Shown: in pieces, positions 1 to 6,626 of the stretch
Numbering within the stretch: the first letter of the stretch is position 1
Layout of the letters: the number at the start of each line of letters is the position of its first letter
Origin: an uncultured Verrucomicrobiota bacterium
GTDB lineage: Bacteria; Verrucomicrobiota; Verrucomicrobiia; Limisphaerales; SXTU01
Length of the DNA stretch: 10,881 bases
Direction of reading: 5' to 3'
Assembly (NCBI GenBank): GCA_903863315.1
Contig: CAIPBN010000200.1
Span: 1-10,881 of the forward strand
Position numbers and translations under genes: made by a program
The notes under the pieces: generated by a model
Databases searched by the model: none
What the model was told of the DNA's origin: nothing
The model's input: the letters and a program-made list of their open reading frames with translations, nothing else

Positions 1-712
1 AACTGGTTCCCCAAGAAGGAGTCCGCCCGCCGCACCCTCCTCAACACCCTCGCTGACAAACTCCCCGGTGCGTATGCCACCAAATACGGCATTACCGCTG
101 ACGAATTGACCACGCTCGGCAACTTCCGCCTCTGGTTCAACTGGACCCTCGACACCCTCGAAGCCATCCGCCTGAAGGCCCAAGGCTACACCGGCTTCCG
201 GGACGCCCTCGGCTACGGCAAGGGCACCGCCAGCGGGGATCTCACCCTGCCACCCGCCCTCGCCCTCCCGGCGGTGCCCAGCACCGGCACCCCGCCCGTG
301 ATGATCACCCCGCAGGCCAACGGCTGGAGGTTTACCGCCAGCCTCGTCAGCCGCATCAAGGGCCACGCCGCCTACACTGAGGCAGATGGGCAAGATCTCG
401 GTGTTATCGGAGCCGAAGAGCAAGGTGCGGACCCGGAGACCACCCAGCCGGACCTCAAGCTCGTGCGCGTGGCGGGCGGGCACATTGAAGTGCAGTGGAA
501 GAAGAGCGGCTTCACCGGCGTGCGCATCGAAGTGGACCGGGGCAACGGCCCAGTGGACCTTTCTGGCCGTGGACACCGTCCCGCACTACACGGATACCGC
601 CACCCCCGCGCCCGGGACCACCGCCCTCTGGAAATACCGCGCCATCTACCTCGACGGTGACGAATCCTTCGGTCAATGGAGCGACACGGTCAGCATCGCG
701 GTAAACAACTGA
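1..712 (+). CDS. Conserved protein of unknown function with C-terminal fibronectin-like region; 5'-partial and frameshifted
   Basis: The reading frame is open from base 1, so the start lies outside the window. Reading runs in frame 1 to 549 and must skip one base (550) to continue in frame 2 from 551 to the TGA at 710-712, giving about 236 visible residues. Without the skip, frame 1 runs into unrelated Arg/His/Pro-rich sequence and stops at 658-660. The first ~75 residues look helical. A Pro/Ala-rich linker follows (about residues 80-100). The C-terminal ~90 residues are beta-rich, with IEVQWKKSGF, VRIEVDRGNG, then in the second frame FLAVDTVPHYTDT, WKYRAIYLDG and GQWSDTVSIAV. That order resembles a fibronectin type III fold. 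From memory, similar proteins recur in Verrucomicrobiota genomes, but I know of no assigned function. The frameshift sits in a CCC run (549-551), so it may be an assembly error or real decay. Confidence 0.7.
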
Positions 713-745
713 ATCCACCAACACGAAGACTGAACCCGTCCCATT

Positions 746-1495
746 ATGAAAATCACTTGTCGCCTCGCCTCCCTCCCGCTCCGTTTACTGTTCTCACTGA
801 TCGGAGCTCTCACGTTCAGCCCGCCGGTCAGTGCTCAGACAGAGCCGTTCGAGGGTCTGCGCTTTAAGGAGTTCAACGCCACCATCGTGCGGGACTGGGT
901 TTCCGTTCACGGCATGAGCAATGGTAACTTCATCTCCGCCTATTTCAGCACGACCTCCAAGCAGGTGATCGAGGGTGGCACCAATGCCTTTCGGCAGATC
1001 ACCCTGAGTGGCTACTGGGATGGGAACACGGGCGGTTACAGCAATCTTACGCCCGCCGTGGTCGTCACCAACTGCTTCGCCCTCGGGTCCAACGGCGTCG
1101 TCGGTGACCTCGCCGCCGACGGATTGAAGCCGTTTCTGGACGGCATGGGCTATACTTCCTACGGAGCTGCCAACCCGCCGAACCACGAGTTTCAACTTCC
1201 TTTCCAGCCGTTTCTGGGTGGGGGCACCGTCTATCGGATGGACACTGGCACTAACACTGGCGTGAGCGGGGAGCTGGAAATCGTGCTCGCTGGTGAAGCT
1301 GGGTCCACCAACGATGTGGTCGTCGCTTTCACAGTTACTGCCACCGATGAAGATACTGGCCTGCCAATACCTGACGAGGACATCACGCTGGGCGGCGCTG
1401 TCACCAACGGAGTCGCTTGGGCCAAGTTCGCCGACAACAGCACCAACGGAGCCACCCCAGACATTTCCGCCATTCCAACTGGACGGCGAGTGTGA
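746..1495 (+). CDS. Secreted protein of unknown function, N-terminal fragment (frameshifted)
   Basis: This ATG-started frame gives 249 residues with a clear Sec signal peptide: a basic start (MKITCRLASLPLR), a hydrophobic core LLFSLIGALTF, and a likely cleavage after PPVSA (residue 30). The mature part is Gly/Asn/Thr-rich and probably beta-structured, with a segment ELEIVLAG...VVVAFTVTATDEDTG (about residues 173-205). No catalytic motif is recognised. The last residues (TGRRV before the TGA at 1493-1495) look like out-of-frame reading. Frame 1 continues coherently over the same bases as NWTASVTPTIYRAEIWVDEI, so this is most likely the first half of one ~585-residue protein with the fragment ending at 2502. 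It starts 33 bases after the preceding gene, and no ribosome binding site is visible. The function is unknown. Confidence 0.65.
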   Translation: MKITCRLASLPLRLLFSLIGALTFSPPVSAQTEPFEGLRFKEFNATIVRDWVSVHGMSNGNFISAYFSTTSKQVIEGGTNAFRQITLSGYWDGNTGGYSNLTPAVVVTNCFALGSNGVVGDLAADGLKPFLDGMGYTSYGAANPPNHEFQLPFQPFLGGGTVYRMDTGTNTGVSGELEIVLAGEAGSTNDVVVAFTVTATDEDTGLPIPDEDITLGGAVTNGVAWAKFADNSTNGATPDISAIPTGRRV

Positions 1496-2502
1496 CGCCG
1501 ACAATTTACAGAGCTGAGATTTGGGTGGACGAGATTGCCTGGTTTGGTTCCGAAACGAACACAAACGTGTTCGTTGCCTTTGCAGATCCCACGGGCGGGC
1601 CGCAAATCCTGTATCGTGAGCCCCCCATCGCTCCAGTAAGTGGAAAGACAGTTCCGACTGTTGTGGGAAAACGAGTGACACTAATCGCAAATCCGGCTGG
1701 CGCAGCTGAATATAAATGGACAATTGAAGGCCCCACGGTCTCAGATTTTGTTCAATCAGGTTCTAGTGGTGGTCCTGTCTTTGATTTCCCGAAGACAAAC
1801 CGAATCGTCAATTTTGCTTGGTGGAAGCCTAGCACGAACACCGTCACGCTCGATGTCACCATCGGTCCAATGACGATCACGACCAAATGCATTTTTGTAG
1901 TCGCGGAGCCGCTCGTAAGCCTCACAACCACTGTCGGTGCTGTTACGGTCGATGAAAACCATGAGGAAGCCCTCGGACTGACAAGCTTACACTTCGGCGA
2001 TGCAGGCTTAAATGTTGGCGTTCGCTTTCAACATACCGGGAACGCTCCGGGTGCAAACATCGGGAGCCTGATTTGGGTGCAAATTGCGAATAGCGGCGTG
2101 AGCAAGCTCAAGAAGAGTGGCAACGCCTGGAAGATGAGTGCTTCTGGTTTGGATAAAACATTTCCCTACAGCGATCTTAATAGCACAAGTGGCTCCCCTG
2201 CTGTGTTGGGATACGACGAAGAATCCGGATTAGCCGAATCTTTAGGTGGGGCTTATGACGAGGTCGAAGTGAACGATTCCTATACGATGTATCTCATGTA
2301 TCAGCCATATAGCATTGGGAATGATAGTGTCTGGGTGCCGATTAAACAAGTGGACTGGGGTTGGAATGCACGAGCAGTGAGAGGTGAAAGCGGCTGGGGT
2401 TTCCCTCTTGTGCCAACTATAAGTGTGCCGCCAGCCATACGCGCAACCGGTTGGCCTTCATGGACTAAATCAGCTCAAGATGCCACTTGGCAGCCTGATT
2501 GA
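1477..2502 (+). pseudogene. C-terminal fragment of the secreted protein begun at 746
   Basis: Frame 1 reads coherently from about 1477 to the TGA at 2500-2502 (about 341 residues). A nearby ATG at 1417 is in frame, but its first ~19 residues are Arg/His-rich and look like an out-of-frame shadow of the upstream fragment, so an independent start there is unlikely. The sequence has an Ig-like stretch (GKRVTLIANPAGAAEYKWTI, about 1651-1725), then a region with LTSLHFGDAGLNVGVRF and a Trp-rich end (VPIKQVDWGWNARAV, GWPSWTKSAQDATWQPD). It contains no transmembrane segment, so it would be exported via the signal peptide of the upstream half. I recall this kind of C-terminal region in uncharacterised secreted bacterial proteins but cannot name a family. 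Its GC content is clearly lower than that of flanking genes (60-base hand counts of 43% at 2281 and 50% at 2161). Confidence 0.6.
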
Positions 2503-3115
2503 CTTCCTATGGCCTGTTATCCTTTCCAGAGGGCGCTTTTGATCGCCGGTATTTTGCTGGTCGGGATTATGCGTTCTTCCTGTCTAGCTGTAACAATTCA
2601 CCCAGTCTGGCAATGGGTGTCAGCTCAACGACATGTTCTGCATGATGCGCTACCCAAGGGAATTGAGAATTGGGGGCTAGACAATTCTGGGTTTGCACTG
2701 AGCCTTACGCTTGAAACTAATACTTTTCGGCAGGGTGATCCAATCAGTCTTCGACTTGTCTGTAAAAATGTTTCACAAGAAGATTCCTTGGAAGTGTATG
2801 GCCTTAGTGCTGGACTCAGAACTGACATCGAAATCACTGTGCTGGATGCAAATGGCGAGCCAGTCTTGGTCAATCCAGACGCAGAAGCTGAGCGCAAATC
2901 TGGCCGAAGTAGCGGCAAAAGTGACCGATGCCCTGTCGGGTTTGCGCTCGTTGAATCTGTCTCCATCGGACATGTCTTCCAGTTCAAGCCTGAGCATACT
3001 TATTACGTCTATGCTGCGAAGAAGGTGGCCGATCTGAAAACTGGCAAGCGCAGTCAAGTGACTAGTGGGAATGCCATATTTCGGATTACTGCTCCAAACT
3101 TGGTCGCCGCACCGC
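1496..3115. other. Low-GC segment spanning parts of two genes
   Basis: By hand count, GC is 57% at 2041-2100, 50% at 2161-2220 and 43% at 2281-2340. It is 78% at 8761-8820, and the sequence on either side of the segment (before ~1495 and after ~3120) is also visibly GC-rich. Both edges fall inside genes: the left edge sits by the apparent frameshift of the 746-2502 gene, and the right edge sits near codon 204 of the 2509 gene, where its Pro/Ala-rich spacer begins. This fits recombination or acquisition of foreign sequence, or relaxed composition in poorly conserved genes. No flanking repeats or integrase were found. Edges are approximate. Confidence 0.55.
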
Positions 3116-3477
3116 AAACCTTGCTGACCAATTCTCCGGTGCCTGCGGCGGCTTCACCCAACCCTAAACGGGCAGGCATCACCTTGCCGCTGCCAGCACC
3201 CCAGACTAGGGGTAATCACCCGATTCGGCCGTCAGCCGCTTTCGCTGCGTCGGCACAATCTTCCGATAGGTTGGTTCCCGTAACGCGTGATCGTGGTTCG
3301 CTCGCCGGGCCACAGGTTCAATCGCCGTCTGCTGTGCTGGCACAGGCGAGTCCGCCGGAGCGGAACGGGATGGGTGCGGTTGGCCTCGCCGGCTGGCTGC
3401 TGTTGGGGCTGCCGCTGGCCGTGCTGCTTTGGATTCTGAGCCGGGCGGCCAGCCGAGCCCACCCGCCCAAGGCGTGA
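2509..3477 (+). CDS. Exported protein of unknown function with Ig-like domain and C-terminal membrane anchor
   Basis: The protein has 322 residues and starts six bases after the preceding stop, so it is probably co-transcribed and translationally linked with it. The N-terminus (residues 8-27, RALLIAGILLVGIMRSSCLA) is a signal peptide or signal anchor. Residues about 60-195 form a beta-rich domain: FALSLTLETNTFRQGDPISLRLVCKN...VSQEDSLEVYG...DIEITVLDANGEPV. This pattern of a strand, a Gly-Asp-Pro turn and a later 'D.G.PV' hairpin resembles Ig-like BsuPI-type domains, although that assignment is weak. Residues about 200-287 are a Pro/Ala/Ser-rich, low-complexity spacer. Residues about 289-310 are a hydrophobic helix (GLAGWLLLGLPLAVLLWIL) followed by a basic tail SRAASRAHPPKA, which suggests an anchored protein with its domain outside the cytoplasm. 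Bases before ~3115 are AT-richer than the spacer and anchor. Function is unknown; a role with the secreted upstream partner is inferred only from spacing. Confidence 0.7.
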   Translation: MACYPFQRALLIAGILLVGIMRSSCLAVTIHPVWQWVSAQRHVLHDALPKGIENWGLDNSGFALSLTLETNTFRQGDPISLRLVCKNVSQEDSLEVYGLSAGLRTDIEITVLDANGEPVLVNPDAEAERKSGRSSGKSDRCPVGFALVESVSIGHVFQFKPEHTYYVYAAKKVADLKTGKRSQVTSGNAIFRITAPNLVAAPQTLLTNSPVPAAASPNPKRAGITLPLPAPQTRGNHPIRPSAAFAASAQSSDRLVPVTRDRGSLAGPQVQSPSAVLAQASPPERNGMGAVGLAGWLLLGLPLAVLLWILSRAASRAHPPKA

Positions 3478-3486
3478 GGTGGTTGG

Positions 3487-6474
3487 CTACTTCAGCGTGA
3501 GCACGAAGGCCTGGATGTCGGCGAGTTCCTGGGCGCTGAAGATGTCGGCCATCGGGGGCATGGGGGAGACCTTGAGCTGCTCAAAACCCTTCGCCAGCAC
3601 CTTGCTCGGCTCCAGCAGGCTCTCGCGGATGTAGTCCTTGGTGGCCCGTGTGGCGATGCCGTCCAGCGCGGGGCCGACGGTGATGCCCTGGCCTTTGGCC
3701 GTGTGGCAGAGGATGCAGGCGGCGGCGTGCTTGAAGAAGATTTGCTCGCCGCGTTTCACGTCGCCGGCGACGAGCGCGTTGGGGTCCTCGGCGGGGAGCA
3801 GTTCGCAGAGCTTCACGTCGTCCCACAAGCCATCTCCCTTGGCGACGTGCAGGATGTTGATGCTCGCGGTGGTGCGGTTGCCGCTGGTGAAGAGCACTTC
3901 CACCTCGGTCCAGTCGGTGTCCCGGCGGCGCACCGTATCTGTTTCCGCCCGGCCGATATGGTCGTTGAGGCTGACCTTGCCTTGCAGGGCGTGGGTCTTC
4001 ACCCAGCCGCTCAGGCGGTATTGGGTGTTCGGCTTGATGGGCACATCGGCATGCAGGCTGGTGTCGGCGTCGCCGCGCGTGATGCAGCGGACGGCCTGCT
4101 TCCCGCCGTGGAACTGCCCGGCGTCGGCAACCACCTTCCACTCGGCGGTTTTGTTGGCCTCGCGGTTGCCGTAATCGCGGCGCTTCCAACCCTCGGGCAG
4201 GCCGTCCTTGCCCACGACTTCAAAGCCGGGATTGGGCAGGAGGTTCGGGCCTTCCTTGTAGGCTTCGGCTTTGTGCAAGCGGGCGATGACCCGGAGCGCC
4301 TCGGTGTGCCATTCGTCGGCGCGGTTGGCGGGATTGCGGGCGAGGCTGGCGGTGACGGTGGTGATTTCCTTGGTGGTAGCGAACTCACCGAGCTTCACGA
4401 ACGCGGCGAGCTTGGTCATCGGGTCGGGGTCGCTGATGACGCCGGAGCTGAAGAAGGTTTTCACGCCCCGCGCATCCGTGCCGATGGCGCGGGTGGCATT
4501 GCGGCGGACGGCGGGGTGCGCGGCGTGCAGGGCGGTGTTGTGCGTCTGCTCGTCGAGCTGGCCCAGACCGTGAAGCGTCCAGAGCGCGTGCAGGGCCGGG
4601 AGCGGGGCGCTGTTGGTGGCGGCCTGCTTGAGGGCGGGCACGGCGTCGGCGCGCTTGCCCTCGATGAGGAGGCGCTGGGCGGTGAGCCGCCAGAAGGGGT
4701 TGTCGTGGCCGAGGGCGGCGACGAGCTGCGGCGTGGTGGCGCCTTTGAGTGAAGTGACGGTGGACTTCTTTGCCTCGGGCGAAACCACGCGGTAGATGCG
4801 GCCGCGGACGTGGTCGCGGAGGGGGTTCTCGTGCGCGCCGCCCACTCCGGTCTTCGCCGGATAGCCGCCGCGCTCGACGCTGGGCGTGGGGTTGTGCTGG
4901 ATGATGAAGTTCTGGAAATCAGCGAACCACACCGCGCCATCTGGTCCGACCTCGGCGAAGACCGGCGACATCCACTCATCACTGCTGGCCACGAGGTTGA
5001 AGTAATCCTTCGCCACATAACCCGCGCCGCTGGGCTGCAAGTCCATGAGCGCTATGTTCTTCATGGTCGGCTCGCAGATGAGCGCCTTGCCCTGGAAGCG
5101 CGCGGGAAGATTTCCCGAGTGCAGGATGGCGCTGCCGGCCGCCGCCGTGTAGCCGCCCATCACGTCCACCTGCCGGAAGTTCGGGGTGATGGTGTGGCAC
5201 TTGTCCACGAGGTTGATGCGCTTGGCGGTCATGGCGCGGAGGCCCTTGGGCACGATGGTGGCTGGGATGCCGCCGAAGAATATGGGGGCATTGTTGGCCG
5301 TGCCGCCGAACTGATCGCCCCATTCGTTCGCGCCGTGACCCCAGGAGTTGTTCGAGAACTGGTGGAGGAATTCCAGCGCGGAGCCGTCGGCCTTGAAGCG
5401 ATAGGTGCCCATCGCGAACTGCTTCTTCACGCCGCGCACCTCGCCGTTGAAGCCCGAGTAGCCCACGCATCCGTAAAGCCAGTTGTCATGGCCGTAATGC
5501 AGGCTGTTGGCCTGCGCATGCGTGTCGCCGATGCCCCAGCCGGTGAGGATCTCCTCTCGCACGTCGGCCCGGTCGTCACCGTTGGTGTCCTTCAGGAAGA
5601 GGAAGCGCGGCGGCTGCGAAACGATGACGCCGCCGTTGGCGAAGACGAGGCCCGTGGGGATGTTCAGCTTCTCGGCGAAGACGGTGAACTTGTCCGCCCG
5701 GCCGTCTCCATCCGTGTCCTCGCAGATCGTGATGCGGTCATTGCCCAGGCCGTCGGGCTTCACGTCGTGCGGATAATCGCGTGTCTCGGCGACCCAGCAG
5801 CGGCCGCGCTCGTCCCACGCGAAGGCGATGGGCTTGCCGATCTGCGGCTCGCTGGCAAAGAGCTGAAGGCGCAAGTCAGCTGGCACCTGCGTGCGCTCCA
5901 TGCTGCCCTTCACGCTGAAGGGATGCTGAAAGGTGATCGGCTGCGGGCGCTTCTCGTAGTTGGCGATGGTCGGGCTGGCCTCGCGCTTTTCCGGTTCGCG
6001 CTGGGCAAGGAACTTCTCCCAGTCCGCCTTGCGTGGCGCGGAGAGGGCGGCGAGCAGGGCGGCGCGGAGTTGTTCGGGCGTGGCGTCGGGGGCGACCTTC
6101 AGCACGGGCACGAGCGCGCCAGAGGGGAGTTTGATGACCTGGCTGAGCGCGGGCTGACCGTCGGCCTTTGGGATCAGTGCCAGCGCGTCATAGCGCCCGA
6201 GCACGTCCGCGCCGGGCGTGGGGCCGGTGGCGTAGTCGAACCAGATGGCGTCACGCCCGAGGTCACGCATGGCGGCATGCAGCGGGCCGACGGCGGTCTG
6301 CTCCGTGCCGGCCGCGTCGAAGTAGAGCACCCGCACCGGACCGGTGGCGGCAGCGGAGGAGGGCGGACAGAGCAGGCAGCCCACGACGGCAAGGGTGGCG
6401 GCTCCCACAAAAAGGCGGCGGCGAAGGTCTGGCATAAGGGCGCAAACCCTAGCGATTCGCTCCGGGAAGGCCAT
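3487..6474 (-). CDS. PVC-type membrane-bound dehydrogenase with HEAT, carbohydrate-binding-like and cytochrome c domains
   Basis: This is a large periplasmic or envelope oxidoreductase-like protein of 995 codons. Proteins of this family are abundant in Planctomycetes and Verrucomicrobia and are presumed to oxidise sugars or related compounds through a PQQ/sorbosone-dehydrogenase-type propeller; the substrate is unknown. Domains in order: signal region (about 17-43); a short ThuA-like region (about 46-125, VRVLYFDAAG); the beta-propeller (about 195-565, FAWDERGRCWVAETRDYP, with Asp-rich loops DTDGDGRAD at 253-261 and DTNGDDRAD at 296-304, NSLHYGHDNWLYG, and VRGRIYRVVSPE); HEAT-like helices (about 580-735); a CBM4/9-like jelly roll (about 742-890, NLLPNPGFE, YRLSGWVKT, WDDVKL); and a class I cytochrome c (about 900-995) with the haem site CILCH at 920-924 and candidate Met ligands M972 and M975 in SPMPPM. 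The second Met (codon 14, at 6435) gives a more standard signal peptide, MPDLRRRLFVGAATLAVVGC, whose VVGC could also serve as a weak lipobox, so either start is possible. The gene ends nine bases from the convergent plus-strand gene. Confidence 0.88.
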   Translation of the reverse strand: MAFPERIARVCALMPDLRRRLFVGAATLAVVGCLLCPPSSAAATGPVRVLYFDAAGTEQTAVGPLHAAMRDLGRDAIWFDYATGPTPGADVLGRYDALALIPKADGQPALSQVIKLPSGALVPVLKVAPDATPEQLRAALLAALSAPRKADWEKFLAQREPEKREASPTIANYEKRPQPITFQHPFSVKGSMERTQVPADLRLQLFASEPQIGKPIAFAWDERGRCWVAETRDYPHDVKPDGLGNDRITICEDTDGDGRADKFTVFAEKLNIPTGLVFANGGVIVSQPPRFLFLKDTNGDDRADVREEILTGWGIGDTHAQANSLHYGHDNWLYGCVGYSGFNGEVRGVKKQFAMGTYRFKADGSALEFLHQFSNNSWGHGANEWGDQFGGTANNAPIFFGGIPATIVPKGLRAMTAKRINLVDKCHTITPNFRQVDVMGGYTAAAGSAILHSGNLPARFQGKALICEPTMKNIALMDLQPSGAGYVAKDYFNLVASSDEWMSPVFAEVGPDGAVWFADFQNFIIQHNPTPSVERGGYPAKTGVGGAHENPLRDHVRGRIYRVVSPEAKKSTVTSLKGATTPQLVAALGHDNPFWRLTAQRLLIEGKRADAVPALKQAATNSAPLPALHALWTLHGLGQLDEQTHNTALHAAHPAVRRNATRAIGTDARGVKTFFSSGVISDPDPMTKLAAFVKLGEFATTKEITTVTASLARNPANRADEWHTEALRVIARLHKAEAYKEGPNLLPNPGFEVVGKDGLPEGWKRRDYGNREANKTAEWKVVADAGQFHGGKQAVRCITRGDADTSLHADVPIKPNTQYRLSGWVKTHALQGKVSLNDHIGRAETDTVRRRDTDWTEVEVLFTSGNRTTASINILHVAKGDGLWDDVKLCELLPAEDPNALVAGDVKRGEQIFFKHAAACILCHTAKGQGITVGPALDGIATRATKDYIRESLLEPSKVLAKGFEQLKVSPMPPMADIFSAQELADIQAFVLTLK

Positions 6475-6478
6475 TAAC

Positions 6479-6547
6479 TTTCGCGCATTTGAAATGAGGT
6501 TTTTGGCTCCGCACCGCAGGCAAATAGCTTAGTTCAAATACGCGAAA
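6479..6547. repeat. 15-bp inverted repeat (14 of 15 matching), outer pair
   Basis: The left arm at 6479-6493 reads tttcgcgcatttgaa and the right arm at 6533-6547 reads ttcaaatacgcgaaa. They are reverse complements except for one position (C6486 against A6540), with 39 bases between them. The left arm ends four bases from the dehydrogenase ATG, so on a minus-strand transcript the hairpin would sit in the leader immediately before that start. It could be an operator, a leader structure or part of a dispersed repeat. Confidence 0.7.
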
Positions 6548-6553
6548 CCTCAT
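6494..6553. repeat. 9-bp perfect inverted repeat interlocked with the 15-bp repeat
   Basis: atgaggttt at 6494-6502 is the exact reverse complement of aaacctcat at 6545-6553. The left arm directly abuts the left arm of the 15-bp repeat (which ends at 6493), and the right arm overlaps the last three bases of its right arm (6545-6547). The order is therefore A-B-A'-B', a pseudoknot-like arrangement rather than a nested one. With almost no linker between arms, both helices could not form fully at once in one RNA, so they would compete or act as separate protein-binding half-sites. Confidence 0.65.
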
Positions 6554-6626
6554 GGCTCGACCGGGCTGGGTTGAATAGGTTCCGCCCCACAGCGTGCGCC
6601 AGCCAACCACGACTACCAATGCCGTC

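Larger units (their letters stand above)
6475..6626. promoter_or_regulatory. Divergent intergenic region, probable promoter region for both flanking genes
   Basis: These 152 bases separate the starts of the minus-strand dehydrogenase and the plus-strand pseudopilin-like gene, so promoters for both should lie here or overlap it. I could not pick a convincing -35/-10 pair: TTGAAT at 6571-6576 has no good -10 about 17 bases downstream. The left part is AT-rich for this genome and is filled by the inverted repeats described separately. Confidence 0.5.

Noticed and set aside
1460..1495. Programmed -1 frameshift as explanation for the split secreted gene
   Set aside because: No slippery X-XXY-YYZ heptamer or following stem was found near the junction, so an indel is simpler.
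794..1723. Minus-strand open frame of 309 codons opposite the secreted protein
   Set aside because: Considered because the plus-strand gene is broken here, but the minus-strand product has no signal, domain or coherent composition, while both plus-strand halves do.
4810..6477. Plus-strand open frame of 555 codons opposite the dehydrogenase
   Set aside because: It is antisense to a clearly homologous gene in GC-rich DNA, where long shadow frames are expected. Its product is Gly/Ala/Val/Arg/His-rich with no domain.
6520..6553. tRNA-like T-loop (gttcaaat) in the divergent region
   Set aside because: The bases flanking the loop do not pair as a T-stem, and there is no acceptor, D or anticodon arm. 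The match is explained by the inverted-repeat arm.
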